DNA of 39,173 nt from the NCBI GenBank assembly GCA_945861385.1, contig CAMAUI010000035.1, positions 1-39,173 on the forward strand. The letters run 5' to 3'. The notes below the pieces were generated by a model. The model did no database searches, was not told the DNA's origin, and was given only the letters and a program-made list of their open reading frames with translations. This DNA is from Prosthecobacter debontii (GTDB lineage: Bacteria; Verrucomicrobiota; Verrucomicrobiia; Chthoniobacterales; Chthoniobacteraceae). Of the stretch, positions 23,630 to 32,649 are shown piece after piece. The position numbers were made by a program, and so were the translations under genes. The stretch's first letter is position 1, and each line of letters begins with the position of its first letter.

Positions 23630-26122
23630 CTAACTCGCCGCGGCTGGCTCCGCGACCGGGACGCTTTCGACGCTCTTGAAGACGAGGCCGTCTTTCCCGA
23701 CCGTGACGGATGCTGTGCAGCCGGCCTTGACGGTGCCTTTGAGCAACTCCTCCGCGAGCGGATCCTCGAGGTATTTCTCGACGGCACGGCGCATGGGACG
23801 CGCGCCGTAGGCCGGGTCGTAGCCTTTCTCGATGAGGAAGTCGCGCGCGGCGGTGTCGAGGACGAGCCTGATGTCCTTCAGTTTCACGCGCTCGACGAGT
23901 TTTTTCACTTCAAGATCCACGATGACTTCGAGGTCTTCCCTCGTGAGCTGGTGGAAGACGATGAGATCGTCGAAACGGTTCAGGAATTCCGGCTTCAGAC
24001 TGCGCTTGGCCTCCGTCATGACCTTCTGCTTGAGCACGTCGTAGCTGCCGTCCTCCTTCGATGCGCCAAAGCCCATCGAGGATTTTTTCATCTGATCCGC
24101 GCCGAGGTTGGTCGTGAGGATGATGATGGTGTTGCGGAAGTCAATTTTCCGGCCGAGCGAGTCGGTGAGCTTGCCCTCTTCGAGAACCTGCAACAGCAAG
24201 TGCAGCACATTCGGGTGCGCCTTTTCGATCTCGTCGAAAAGCACCACGGAATACGGGCGGCGGCGGACCTGCTCGGTGAGCTGGCCTCCTTCCTCGTGCC
24301 CGACATATCCGGGAGGCGAGCCGACGAGTCGCGAGATCGTGTGCTCCTCGCGGTATTCGCTCATGTCAATCTGGATCAGCGCGTCGCGGTCGCCAAACAT
24401 GTATTCGGCGAGTGTCTGCGCGAGGTAGGATTTCCCGACGCCGGTGGGGCCGAGGAATATGAATGAACCGATCGGACGGCGAGGATCCTTGAGGTCGGCA
24501 CGCGAGCGGCGCAGCGCCTTGGCGACGGCGATGACCGCTTCGTTCTGGCCGATGACCCTGCCGCGGAGTTCTTCCTCCATCCGGAGGAGTTTCTCCGTGT
24601 CCGCCTGCTCCATGCGATGCAGCGGGACGCCGGTCCACTTGGAGATGACAACGCGGATGTCCTCGTCGGTCACGAAGATGTCCTTCTCCTCGCGCTGCTT
24701 TTCCCAGTCCTTGAGGACGGCATCCTTGCGATCCTTGGCCTGCTTTTCAGTGTCGCGCAGGGCGGCCGCTTTTTCAAAGTCCTGCGCCTTGATGGCGGCT
24801 TCCTTGCGGGCTTTGATTTCCTCGATCTCCTTTTCGATGTCCTTGATGTCCGGCGGGCGGGTCATCGAGGCAATCCGCGCGCGCGCGCCCGCCTCGTCCA
24901 TGGCGTCAATGGCCTTGTCCGGCAGGAACCGCCCCGTGATGTAACGGTCGCTCAGCTCCGCCGCGGCCTTGACTGCCTCGTCGGTGATCTTCGCCTTGTG
25001 ATGGGCCTCGTACTTGTGGCGGATGCCTTTCAAAATGAGCATCGTGTCCTCCACGTTCGGCGCTTCGACCTTTACCTGCTGGAAGCGGCGCTCGAGCGCG
25101 GAGTCCTTCTCGATGTATTTGCGGTATTCGTTGAGAGTGGTCGCACCGACGCACTGGAGTTCCCCGCGGCTGAGCGCGGGCTTGATGATGTTGCTCGCGT
25201 CCATCGCGCCCTCGGCGGAACCCGCGCCGACGATCGTGTGGAGCTCGTCTATGAAAAGGATGACGTTCTTCGTGCGGCGGATCTCGTCCATCACGGCCTT
25301 GATGCGCTCCTCGAACTGGCCGCGGTATTTCGTGCCCGCAACCATGAGCGCGAGATCAAGGGTGATCACTTTCTTGTCGCGCAGAATTTCCGGGACATTG
25401 CCCGCCGCAATCTCCTGCGCGAGCCCCTCGACGATGGCGGTCTTGCCGACACCGGCCTCGCCGATGAGCACGGGATTGTTCTTCGTGCGCCGGCAGAGGA
25501 TCTGGATCACGCGCTCGATCTCATTGGCACGCCCGATGACCGGGTCCATCTCGGCCTTTTTCGCAAGCTCCGTGAGGTCGCGACCGAACGCGCGCAGCGC
25601 GGGCGTCTTGCCCTCGCGCTTCGAGCCGGAGCCGGCAGCGGCACCTTCTTGCGCGCCTTCCTCGTCACCCTCCTGCGGGGTGAAGTTCGGATCGAGTTCC
25701 TTGAGGATTTCATTGCGGGTGCGCTCGATGTCCACCTCCAGATTTTTTAGCACGCGCGCCGCGACGCCTTCGCCCTCTCGCAGCAGGCCGAGAAGGATGT
25801 GCTCGGTGCCGACGTAGGAATGATTGAGCGCCTTGGCCTCCTTGCCCGCGAGTGCGAGCACTTTTTTCACGCGCGGGGTGTAGGGGATGTTGCCGACCAT
25901 TTTCTGATCCGGCCCGCTGCCGACCTGCTTCTCGACCTCCATGCGGACAGTCTCGAGATCGAGCCCCATCTTTTGGAGCACGTTCACCGCGACGCCCTGG
26001 CCCAGCTTGATAAGACCGAGCAGGATATGCTCGGTGCCGACGTAGTTGTGGTTGAAGCGATCCGCCTCCTTTCTGGCGAGAGCCAGCACCTGCTGCGCGC
26101 GTGGAGTGAAGTTATTCATCAT
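23630..26122 (-). CDS. clpC: ATP-dependent Clp protease ATP-binding subunit ClpC
   Basis: 830 residues from ATG 26122 ([20 protein letters not shown]); the longer frame upstream is not ClpC-like. Two Clp N-terminal repeats (3-145, each with [14 protein letters not shown]), a Gly/Glu linker, AAA-1 with GEAGVGKT at about 221-228 and [14 protein letters not shown], a UVR-type middle domain ([26 protein letters not shown]), AAA-2 with GPTGVGKS and [10 protein letters not shown], and the ClpB-D2 small domain. ClpC unfolds proteins for ClpP and works with adaptors that bind the N and middle domains. Divergent from a small secreted-protein gene. No CIRCE or CtsR-like operator was recognised in 26123-26346. 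Confidence 0.97.
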   Translation of the reverse strand: MMNNFTPRAQQVLALARKEADRFNHNYVGTEHILLGLIKLGQGVAVNVLQKMGLDLETVRMEVEKQVGSGPDQKMVGNIPYTPRVKKVLALAGKEAKALNHSYVGTEHILLGLLREGEGVAARVLKNLEVDIERTRNEILKELDPNFTPQEGDEEGAQEGAAAGSGSKREGKTPALRAFGRDLTELAKKAEMDPVIGRANEIERVIQILCRRTKNNPVLIGEAGVGKTAIVEGLAQEIAAGNVPEILRDKKVITLDLALMVAGTKYRGQFEERIKAVMDEIRRTKNVILFIDELHTIVGAGSAEGAMDASNIIKPALSRGELQCVGATTLNEYRKYIEKDSALERRFQQVKVEAPNVEDTMLILKGIRHKYEAHHKAKITDEAVKAAAELSDRYITGRFLPDKAIDAMDEAGARARIASMTRPPDIKDIEKEIEEIKARKEAAIKAQDFEKAAALRDTEKQAKDRKDAVLKDWEKQREEKDIFVTDEDIRVVISKWTGVPLHRMEQADTEKLLRMEEELRGRVIGQNEAVIAVAKALRRSRADLKDPRRPIGSFIFLGPTGVGKSYLAQTLAEYMFGDRDALIQIDMSEYREEHTISRLVGSPPGYVGHEEGGQLTEQVRRRPYSVVLFDEIEKAHPNVLHLLLQVLEEGKLTDSLGRKIDFRNTIIILTTNLGADQMKKSSMGFGASKEDGSYDVLKQKVMTEAKRSLKPEFLNRFDDLIVFHQLTREDLEVIVDLEVKKLVERVKLKDIRLVLDTAARDFLIEKGYDPAYGARPMRRAVEKYLEDPLAEELLKGTVKAGCTASVTVGKDGLVFKSVESVPVAEPAAAS

Positions 26123-26346
26123 TGGTCTTTCAGCGATCCCCATGCCGGGTTGCCGCTCGCCGCGCACTTCGCGCCGGCAGAAGCTCCCCATCGGAGACGC
26201 AGGGGAAACTGCACGGCGATTGCGAAGTGTGCAAGGTGCGACATTGCTGCGCGGAAAACTTTTTTTGCAACCCGGCCCCGTGCTGAAATGGCGCACCGCA
26301 CATCAAACACCTTGCCCCCTCGTCCCAAACGTGGTTCACGGCCTGC

Positions 26347-26889
26347 ATGAAGCTGGCCATTTTTCTCATCACCCTCACTTCTCTTGCAGTCTCTGCGAGC
26401 GCCCAGGGCCTCACGACACTCACCAAGGTCAGCCCGATCCGGATGGAAGTGCGGCAGAACACGAAAAACAAAAGTGTCGTCAAGGCTACGGAGGCGCACA
26501 CCCAGGAACGCTCGCTCACGATCATCCTCCAGAACAACTCGAACGAAAGTTTCGACGGGCTCGTCGTGAAATACTGGTTCTTCACGCGTGACCCGAAAGG
26601 GCGCAATCCGGCCGTGCTCAAGCAGGGAGAGAAGACCGCATCGCTTGGCCCGCGCAGCAGGGATGCTTGTGAAACAGAAACTGTATCGAGCACCTACACC
26701 CGCGAACACACGGAATTGGAGCGAGTCAATGGGCAGGCCAACAACCCTCAGGGCAATGTCGCCGTGAAAAAAGTACCCGCATCCGGCAGGAAGATCGCCG
26801 GATACGCCGTGAAACTCTACAGCGCCGGCAGCGTGGTGGCGGAGTATTACAGCGAGCCGGGTTTCAAGCCGATGACGGGTGCCAACTGA
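26347..26889 (+). CDS. Secreted protein of unknown function
   Basis: 180 residues, signal peptide MKLAIFLITLTSLAVSASAQ. The mature part is beta-rich: IRMEVRQNTKNKSVVK, RSLTIILQNNSNESFDGLVVKYWFFTRD, then AGYAVKLYSAGSVVAEYYSEPG near the end. The pattern (two hydrophobic beta sheets with an inserted polar loop) suggests a single immunoglobulin-like fold, inferred only. No catalytic motif is seen. One Cys in the mature part. Divergent from clpC with 224 bp between, and convergent with the metal-transport operon, three bases from its end. Confidence 0.75.
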   Translation: MKLAIFLITLTSLAVSASAQGLTTLTKVSPIRMEVRQNTKNKSVVKATEAHTQERSLTIILQNNSNESFDGLVVKYWFFTRDPKGRNPAVLKQGEKTASLGPRSRDACETETVSSTYTREHTELERVNGQANNPQGNVAVKKVPASGRKIAGYAVKLYSAGSVVAEYYSEPGFKPMTGAN

Positions 26890-26892
26890 CGC

Positions 26893-27783
26893 CTACTTCT
26901 CCCACCGCTGGAGCGATTCCTCGTGGAAGTGCCGTGGCTTCCGCATCCTCGCCAGCAGGCCGTAGCGCGGGCCAAACAACCATGCGCACAGGAAGCATGC
27001 GCCAAGCACGAGCACGATGGCCGCGCCGCTCGGCAGACCGTCGAAGCGATAGGAAATCGCCAGCCCCACCACGGACGAAAGGCTGCCGAGAATCGCGCCG
27101 CCCCAGGTCATTCGCGTGAAATTGTCCGTGAGCAGATACATCGTGGCCGCAGGCGTCACGAGCAATCCGAGCATAAGGATGACACCGACCGATTGCGCGC
27201 TGGAAATCATCGTGAGCACGCTTGCGACAATCAGCATCACATGCACCGCGCCCACGCGGACACCCTGGCTGCGCGCGACGGCGGGATCGAACAGAGTGAG
27301 GATCAACGGCCGCTGGAAAAGAACCAGCCCCGGCACGACGACCAGCGCGACTCCGTAAGCGATCCACAGATCCGCGTCGCCAAGGCCAAGCACACTTCCG
27401 AAGAGGTAATGTTTGATGTCCACCTGGGTCGGGGGGAGCATCTGCAAAAGGACGACGCCGATGCTGAATGAGACCGTGTAAAGAACCGCGAGCGACGTGT
27501 CCTCCTTCAGCCGCGAACCGCGCGCAAGGAGCATCGCGCCAACGGCCACAAACAAGGCCGCCACAAGCCCGCCGAGAAAAAGTCCGCCGGGGCTCAGCCC
27601 GAAAAACAGCAGGCCGACAGCGAGCCCGGGCAACATCGAGTGGCTCAGCGCATCCGCCATCAGCGACATCCTCCGCAGGACGATGAACGAGCCCAGAAAT
27701 CCGTTCGTGAAACCGATGAGCGCCCCGCCGGCAAGTGCGCGGCGCATCCATTCGTGTTCAAAAATTTCGCCGAATGCGCTCAT
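26893..27783 (-). CDS. znuB: Metal ABC transporter permease (ZnuB/MntB, ABC-3 family)
   Basis: 296 residues with about eight membrane segments. GGALIGFTNGFLGSFIVLRRMSLMADALSHSMLPG is the family's N-terminal signature, with the MSLMADALSHS stretch at the cytoplasmic coupling region. LMLGLLVTPAATMYLL near 220 is the other conserved segment. It forms the channel for Zn or Mn. The start overlaps the ATPase stop by ATGA. A His-rich tail (KPRHFHEESLQRWEK) is short. Zn versus Mn cannot be told from this subunit. Confidence 0.93.
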   Translation of the reverse strand: MSAFGEIFEHEWMRRALAGGALIGFTNGFLGSFIVLRRMSLMADALSHSMLPGLAVGLLFFGLSPGGLFLGGLVAALFVAVGAMLLARGSRLKEDTSLAVLYTVSFSIGVVLLQMLPPTQVDIKHYLFGSVLGLGDADLWIAYGVALVVVPGLVLFQRPLILTLFDPAVARSQGVRVGAVHVMLIVASVLTMISSAQSVGVILMLGLLVTPAATMYLLTDNFTRMTWGGAILGSLSSVVGLAISYRFDGLPSGAAIVLVLGACFLCAWLFGPRYGLLARMRKPRHFHEESLQRWEK

Positions 27784-28526
27784 ACCGCGACTCCGTGATC
27801 CACCGCCGAAAAGATCCGCGTGTCGTAGGCACGGTGAATGTTCGGCTCGGTGAAGGTTTCCTTCGTCGGCCCGGCGGCGATCAGTTCGCCGTTCAGCAGC
27901 ACGACCTGATCGAAAATCTCCCGCACGCTTGGCAGGTCATGATGCGAGACGAGCAACAATTTCCCCTGTTCCCTGAGCTGCCGGAGCGTCAGTTTCAGCG
28001 TGTCCTGGTTCGGCTTGTCGAGGCCCGTGAATGGCTCGTCGAGCAACAGCACATGCGCTTCCTGCGCGAGCGCCCGTGCAAGGAATGCGCGCTGCTGCTG
28101 CCCGCCACTCAGCGCGCTGATCTGCCGGTCCTGCAGCGCCTCGAGGTTCATCGAGTGAATCGCCCCATCCACCGCCGCCGCATCTGTGGGGCCGTACTTC
28201 CGCCACCAGCCGAGCCGGAGGTAACGCCCCATTTCCACGAGGCCGCGCACAGTCGTGGGAAAGTCCCAGTCAATCTGCCCGCGCTGCGGCAGGTAGGCGA
28301 TGTCGGGCGTCGCGCCGCGCACCTCCCGTCCGTGAAAATGTATCGTGCCGGCCTCGCGCGCGACGAGCCCGGCGAGGGTCTTGAGCAGCGTGGTCTTGCC
28401 AGCGCCGTTCGGCCCGAGCAGCGCCACGCACTGGCCGCAACGGACCTCGAATTCGATGTGGTGCAGCGCCGGGATGCGCGTGTAGCTCACCGTCAGATCC
28501 CGGATTTGGAGCGCGTGGGTGCTCAC
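27780..28526 (-). CDS. znuC: Metal ABC transporter ATP-binding protein
   Basis: 248 residues from GTG 28526 (VSTHALQIRDLTVSYTRIPA), which overlaps the previous stop (GTGA); the frame upstream belongs to the neighbour's shadow. Walker A GPNGAGKT at 38-45, Q-loop in YLPQRGQ, signature LSGGQQQR at about 138, Walker B LLLDEPF and switch His in LLVSHHDL. All motifs are intact. Energises the permease of the following gene. Confidence 0.95.
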   Translation of the reverse strand: MSTHALQIRDLTVSYTRIPALHHIEFEVRCGQCVALLGPNGAGKTTLLKTLAGLVAREAGTIHFHGREVRGATPDIAYLPQRGQIDWDFPTTVRGLVEMGRYLRLGWWRKYGPTDAAAVDGAIHSMNLEALQDRQISALSGGQQQRAFLARALAQEAHVLLLDEPFTGLDKPNQDTLKLTLRQLREQGKLLLVSHHDLPSVREIFDQVVLLNGELIAAGPTKETFTEPNIHRAYDTRIFSAVDHGVAV

Positions 28527-28927
28527 TTGAAAACGAGCCGCTGCGAAGGACTCCACACCGTTTGGTCGTACTCCATCTTGCTTGGCGCGATAAGCTGGAC
28601 GCGCATCGCGCCGCGCACGCCCTCGGGCCATTCGACATTGAAAATCAAGTCCACGCCCTCGTCGGGCCACGGCAGTGGCAGCTCGGTTTCCTCCTCGGTT
28701 TCCGGCGAATCCTTCACCCAGACTTCGCGACCGAGGTGCAGGATGGCAGCCCGCTTTGCAGGAGCGGAGAAAGTCAGCGTGAGCTGCGCACGCTTCGTCT
28801 CCACGGCTGGCGCGCCGGGGGCGAGAGCCGCCGCATCGGGCGCCTTCGTCATCTTCCACAGCACCGGCGCGAGCGCCAGCAGCGCCGCTAAGACGATCAA
28901 CGCCCGGACCAGCGGCGACCCGCGCAT
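28523..28927 (-). CDS. Membrane-anchored protein of unknown function in the metal-uptake operon
   Basis: 134 residues. ALIVLAALLALAPVLWKM at residues 9-26 is one membrane segment or uncleaved signal. The rest is a predicted beta-rich domain (RAQLTLTFSAPAKRAAILHLG, GVDLIFNVEWPEGVRGAMRVQL) with many acidic residues (DSPETEEETELPLPWPDEG). I see no His cluster. ATG directly follows the znuA stop with no gap and its own stop overlaps the ATPase start, so it is cotranslated with the transporter. It may help dock the binding protein or buffer metal, but this is only suggested by position. Confidence 0.75.
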   Translation of the reverse strand: MRGSPLVRALIVLAALLALAPVLWKMTKAPDAAALAPGAPAVETKRAQLTLTFSAPAKRAAILHLGREVWVKDSPETEEETELPLPWPDEGVDLIFNVEWPEGVRGAMRVQLIAPSKMEYDQTVWSPSQRLVFK

Positions 28928-29812
28928 CTATTTCAACGCCTCGACGATGGTGGAGACATTGTGGCGGAACATCCCCTCGATGGTCCCCTTGCCCCCAAGC
29001 CCGAGCCCGTCCGACAAAAGCATCCCTCCAAATTTCACCCCGGTCTCCCTCGTGATCTCGCGAATCACCTTCGGGTTCGCGACATCCTCGGAGAAAATCG
29101 CCTTCACCCCCGAGGACTTTATCTCGGCGATCAACGCGGCGACACGCTTCGAGCCCGGCTGATCGTCCTTCGACACGCCGGCGATCGCAATCACGGTGAA
29201 TCCAAACTCCCGCGCGAAATATCCGAACGAGTCGTGATTCGTCACGAGCTTGCGCTGATTGCGGGGCAGCCTGGCGACTTCGGCATCCACCCAGCTTTGC
29301 AATTTCTCCAGCTTCCCGAGATAAATCGCCGCGTTCCCCTTGAACACTGCCTTGTTCTCCGGGCTCAGCCTCGACAATTCATCCCGCACCAGTTTCACGG
29401 CGCGCGCGATGTTCCGGATGCTGTGCCACCAGTGCGGATCGTCCCCCTTGTGCGTGTGGTCGCCATGCTGGACTGTCAACGCGAGCGACGGCAGCCGGTC
29501 GCCCACCTCGAGGATCACCGCCCCGGTACCCGTGGCCTCGCGCAATTTGCCCACATAAGCCTCCATGTGCTTCGCCGAAAGGAGCACCAGTTGCGAATTC
29601 GCGACAATCTTCAGGTCACCCGGTCTCGGCTCGAAATCGTGCGGATCAATGCCCGGCTTCACATGCCCCGTGACTTCCGCCAACTCGCCACCCACTTGCT
29701 CGGCGATCTCCGTCAGGATCGTCGAAAATGTGGACACACGCACCTTGTCCGCCGCCATCGCAGATCCGCCCACCGCCACTGTCAGAAGCATCAGCCAACG
29801 AAAAAGTCTCAT
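28928..29812 (-). CDS. znuA: Metal-binding lipoprotein-family protein, zinc/manganese (ZnuA/TroA-like)
   Basis: 294 residues from ATG 29812, with GAGAAGG just upstream and a signal peptide (MRLFRWLMLLTVAVGGSAMA; no lipobox Cys is seen). Metal ligands of cluster A-I binding proteins: His in DPHDFEPRPGD, His in GDDPHWWHS, His in TNHDSFGYF and an acidic residue in FSEDVANPK. Between the first two is a short His loop (HGDHTHKGDD), shorter than in classic ZnuA but suggestive of zinc. First gene of a four-gene operon with the anchored protein, ATPase and permease. A palindromic repeat lies upstream; no Zur or MntR box was recognised. Confidence 0.93.
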   Translation of the reverse strand: MRLFRWLMLLTVAVGGSAMAADKVRVSTFSTILTEIAEQVGGELAEVTGHVKPGIDPHDFEPRPGDLKIVANSQLVLLSAKHMEAYVGKLREATGTGAVILEVGDRLPSLALTVQHGDHTHKGDDPHWWHSIRNIARAVKLVRDELSRLSPENKAVFKGNAAIYLGKLEKLQSWVDAEVARLPRNQRKLVTNHDSFGYFAREFGFTVIAIAGVSKDDQPGSKRVAALIAEIKSSGVKAIFSEDVANPKVIREITRETGVKFGGMLLSDGLGLGGKGTIEGMFRHNVSTIVEALK

Positions 29813-29870
29813 GCCCTTCTCGGTATCAGCAGCCCTGTGTCTTGCAAGCAACTTGCGCGATCCCGGCAGG

Positions 29871-30085
29871 GGGGCGTGATGAGAATTAGATCCAGCGACA
29901 GGAGCGGACGCGGCATGTTGGTGGCACAGTGCGTCCCGCCTGTGGGGCTTGCGGGCATCCTGCCCGCAGGGTCCAATTCGGCCATCAAAGACGCCGGGCG
30001 AGACGCCCGCTGGCCCCACAGGCTGGAAGCTCTGTGCCACGTTCCCACTACGGCTTCGTTGTGGACTCGATTTTAATCACGCCCC
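29871..30085. repeat. Nested palindromic element (REPIN-like, GTGG type) upstream of znuA
   Basis: Fills most of the 325-bp gene-free stretch 29813-30137. Outer ends GGGGCGTGAT (29871-29880) and ATCACGCCCC (30076-30085); next GTGGCACAG (29921-29929) and CTGTGCCAC (30032-30040); next CCTGTGGGGC (29939-29948) and GCCCCACAGG (30013-30022). Innermost are two separate hairpins, 29950-29968 and 29995-30009. GTGG at 29942 and its inverse at 30016 mark two REP units. It may place the znuA promoter within or beyond it. Confidence 0.85.
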
Positions 30086-30137
30086 ACATCCATGCGCGGA
30101 TGGCTACAGACTCGGAATGGTCGTTGCGAGCCCAAGG

Positions 30138-31424
30138 TTATGCGGCAAGCGGCAACGAGAGTTTCTCGCGAAAGGTCGTGGGTGCCTCGCCCACGATTTT
30201 GCGGAACACGCGGTTGAAATGCGTGAGCGACTGGAAGCCGACCTCGCAGGCAATCTCGCTGATCCGTACGTTCGGGTTTGCGAGCCGCTCCCTGGCGCGC
30301 TCGATGCGCAGGCGTGAGACATACTCGGTGATGTCCACGGAGATCATCTCGCGCCCTTGCGGGCCGCCGCCGGTTTCGATCGCGCCAAGCTCGACCGGCA
30401 CTTCGCAGCGTGGCGCGGCCCGCGACTTCACCCCGTGCGCGACAAACTCCATCACCATGCCGAGCCCGGCAAAGGCCGCGCCCAGTCCAGGCGTGACATG
30501 CTCGCCCGTCGGCGCGAGTTCGGTCGCATAAAGCCGCTTCAAGGACGGGGAGACATGACCGAACGCTGCGAGATCATCGAACGCCTTGGAACCGCGCCCG
30601 ATCCGCCACACCAGATGATACCCGCGCCCGGTCATCAGCTTCAGCGGATGAATGCCGTACGATGCCAGGAGTTTTTCAGCGGTGTCCACCACCGGTTCCT
30701 GCAAGGCGAAGATGCGCTCCTCGTTCAGAAATGGATACGCGGGGTTGTCGAAATTCACATACTCGAGATCGAGATGGCAGATGAGCGACTCGCGATCCCA
30801 CAGCGAGCGGTTGTCCTCCTGCAGATTCTCGCGAATGAATGCCTTCGCCCGGACCACGGCGACCGGCTCGGCGTTCGCACGCGCGAGCACGACCTGGTTG
30901 CTCTTGATCGCGAGATGCCCGGCAAAAATCTGGAGCAGCCGTGTTATCGCGAGGAACTGCATGCGGGGCATCACCCGGGTATTCCGGTAGGCTTCGCGCA
31001 CCGCCTTTGGAGCGACCCCGGGCACGAGTTTCCTCACGGCTTTCACGACTTTTTCGACCTGCCGCCCGGTGGGCATCTGTGTGAACACCTGCCCGGTGGA
31101 GAGGTAGCCGATCGTCTCGCTCCCCAGTTTCACGGGCACGGCGGCCTCCATCATCCCAAAGTGGCACTTCAACACGGCCGCCTGGTTCTCCGCCGCTTCG
31201 CCCATGCGCTCCTGCATGCACAGGCAGGCCGCGCAACTTGCGCTCTTTTTCGCCATCATCGCGCAAAAGGAATTCTCCTTGGCCTTGCCGCGGAAGGGCG
31301 CTTGCCATGCGTCCCGCGGGCGAAGCGCCAGGGGCAGTCCCGTGGCGGCGCTGAAGGCGCGTTCGTATTCGCGATACATTTCGGATTCGGTGAGGGTGCT
31401 TAGGAGTGCGGTGTTGTTGTTCAT
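30138..31424 (-). CDS. PocR-sensor AraC-type regulator with its first HTH replaced by a primase-like segment
   Basis: 428 residues from ATG 31424 (MNNNTALLSTLTESEMYREY). Residues 15-185 form a PocR sensory domain with the Cys cluster SFCAMMAKKSASCAACLC and CHFGM. An AraC DNA-binding domain starts at 190 (VRAKAFIRENLQED) and its second HTH is present at 366-420 (TEYVSRLRIERARERLAN, ISEIACEVGFQSLTHFNRVF). Between them, where the first HTH should be, residues 205-366 are an unrelated segment listed separately. The protein may no longer bind DNA normally. It lies alone between repeats; neighbouring genes give no hint of the signal. Confidence 0.8.
   Translation of the reverse strand: MNNNTALLSTLTESEMYREYERAFSAATGLPLALRPRDAWQAPFRGKAKENSFCAMMAKKSASCAACLCMQERMGEAAENQAAVLKCHFGMMEAAVPVKLGSETIGYLSTGQVFTQMPTGRQVEKVVKAVRKLVPGVAPKAVREAYRNTRVMPRMQFLAITRLLQIFAGHLAIKSNQVVLARANAEPVAVVRAKAFIRENLQEDNRSLWDRESLICHLDLEYVNFDNPAYPFLNEERIFALQEPVVDTAEKLLASYGIHPLKLMTGRGYHLVWRIGRGSKAFDDLAAFGHVSPSLKRLYATELAPTGEHVTPGLGAAFAGLGMVMEFVAHGVKSRAAPRCEVPVELGAIETGGGPQGREMISVDITEYVSRLRIERARERLANPNVRISEIACEVGFQSLTHFNRVFRKIVGEAPTTFREKLSLPLAA
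30327..30812 (-). other. Foreign segment inside the AraC DNA-binding domain (primase-like family piece)
   Basis: Residues 205-366: NRSLWDRESLICHLDLEYVN, then a helix, then IHPLKLMTGRGYHLVWRIGR, then GAAFAGLGMVMEFVAH, CEVPVELGAIETG and GREMISVDITEY. I recall a separate family of hypothetical proteins that opens with RSLWDRESL and carries a TGRGHHFVWRI and GREMIS-DISEY, perhaps a primase-related fold. The right joint falls at TEY, shared by both parents (SVDITEY and the AraC TEYVSRLRIE), so the switch probably used this short homology. Confidence 0.65.
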
Positions 31425-31511
31425 GTGGTGTGTGGATTGCGGCGGCATGCTGACCGCCCGCACCGGATCCGTGAATTGGGCGCGGTGCCCCACTTCACCG
31501 GGTACGCCGCC

Positions 31512-31583
31512 GTAGCGGGATAGGCAAAATGCCTATCCACCACCTCTCCACCTTGCCCCAGCCCAGGACGCTGCCCCGCCTAC
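31512..31583. repeat. GTAG-bounded REP pair overlapping the stress-protein stop
   Basis: GTAG at 31512 on the plus strand and at 31583 on the minus strand bound the unit. Left part holds an exact hairpin GGATAGGCA (31518-31526) / TGCCTATCC (31530-31538). The right GTAG gives the TAG stop of the universal stress protein gene. Confidence 0.65.
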
Positions 31584-32134
31584 AAAAAATCCCGTTCCTC
31601 GGGCCGCACCGTGAGCACGGGACAGGGCGCGTGGCGGACAATTTTTTCCGCCACGCTGCCCAGCAGCACATGCTTCAAGCCCGTGTAGCCATGCGTCGCG
31701 ATGATGAGGATGTCGGCCTTCTGCTCCTTCGCGATCTCGACGACCTCCTGCCACGCCCGGCCAAGGCGCACGATCTGCCTGGCTTTCACGCCGACCCCGG
31801 CGCTGAGTTGCTTGAGGCGTTCGAGAATCTGCTCGCGCTTCTCCGTGGCAAAATCACTCGATGCGAGCGGCGGGTACATCCAGTCGCCGGGATACACCAT
31901 TTGCTCGACGATGTGGACGAGGATGAGTTCCGCGCCAAACTGCGATGCGAAAGCGACGGCGTAACGGAGCGCGTTTTGCGAGTGGTCTGAAAAATCCACG
32001 GGCACCAGGACGCGCCTGATTTTGATCGCCGCCGGTGCGAGCGGCGCGGCTGGAGCTGTAGCTTTGTGGCCGCGGGCGCTGACCACAATCTTCGCGGAGG
32101 ATTCCTTTTTTTTGAGCAATTGGAGAGGCTTCAT
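31580..32134 (-). CDS. Universal stress protein (UspA family)
   Basis: 184 residues from ATG 32134; a GTG at 32152 is an alternative. Residues about 40-180 form one Usp domain: RRVLVPVDFSDHSQNALRYAV at the start and THGYTGLKHVLLGSVAEKIV at the end, the latter the G-x2-G-x9-G-S nucleotide-binding motif, so an ATP-binding member. The first 35 residues (KKKESSAKIVVSARGHKATA) are basic and Ala/Pro rich, unlike the family core. Role: stress survival, exact function unknown. Follows doxX at 86 bp on the same strand. Confidence 0.93.
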   Translation of the reverse strand: MKPLQLLKKKESSAKIVVSARGHKATAPAAPLAPAAIKIRRVLVPVDFSDHSQNALRYAVAFASQFGAELILVHIVEQMVYPGDWMYPPLASSDFATEKREQILERLKQLSAGVGVKARQIVRLGRAWQEVVEIAKEQKADILIIATHGYTGLKHVLLGSVAEKIVRHAPCPVLTVRPEERDFL

Positions 32135-32220
32135 GGCATGGGAAGCTAGCACCCGGGCGCTGTTACGCTATCCGTTAGTTGGCGGGCGCGCGCACTTTCT
32201 TGCGCGGGGAATTTTTCGGC

Positions 32221-32637
32221 CTACTCCCGGTCCACGCTGTAACGCCCGGGCCCGATGAACATCAGCGCGAAAAAGACGATCGCCATGTGGATCGCGCTGG
32301 ATGCAGCGGCAAGCGGGGGAATTTTTCCCGGCGCGCTGTAATAACTGAAGACCGCGGCGACGATCATCGTGATCGTCAGCATCATGCAGGCGGGACGGAA
32401 AAGGAAACCGAGCAGGACGAGCAGCGCCCCGAGGCTTTCCGCGAGCGTGGCCATGAAACCCCAGTACGCCGGCCAGAACGTGATGCCGAAATACTTCATC
32501 GCGCCACCAAGCTGTTCCCATCGCTCGATGCCGCCCGCGAGCTTGCCCCAGCCATGCGCCCAGATGAAAAATCCGCCGAGCCCGATCCGGAGGATGAGGA
32601 TGCCGGCGTCACGATTGCGCGAAAGGAATGCCCACAT
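32221..32637 (-). CDS. DoxX family membrane protein
   Basis: 138 residues with four hydrophobic segments: LILRIGLGGFFIWAHGWGKL, GFMATLAESLGALLVLLGFLF, CMMLTITMIVAAVFSYY and HMAIVFFALMFIG. The first segment with the WGK motif and the second (LAESLGALLVLLG) are typical of DoxX/DoxD-like proteins, linked to terminal oxidases and redox stress. The start ATG follows the permease stop by 12 bp, so they are cotranscribed. Confidence 0.9.
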   Translation of the reverse strand: MWAFLSRNRDAGILILRIGLGGFFIWAHGWGKLAGGIERWEQLGGAMKYFGITFWPAYWGFMATLAESLGALLVLLGFLFRPACMMLTITMIVAAVFSYYSAPGKIPPLAAASSAIHMAIVFFALMFIGPGRYSVDRE

Positions 32638-32649
32638 GGATTTCTTATG

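Noticed and set aside
26123-26346. CIRCE or CtsR operator controlling clpC
   Set aside because: No TTAGCACTC/GAGTGCTAA pair or heptad repeat of the known types was found.
29813-29880. Zur or Fur box before znuA
   Set aside because: TGATGAGAATTAGATC has some AT-rich symmetry but does not form a convincing palindrome, and it overlaps the repeat's outer end.
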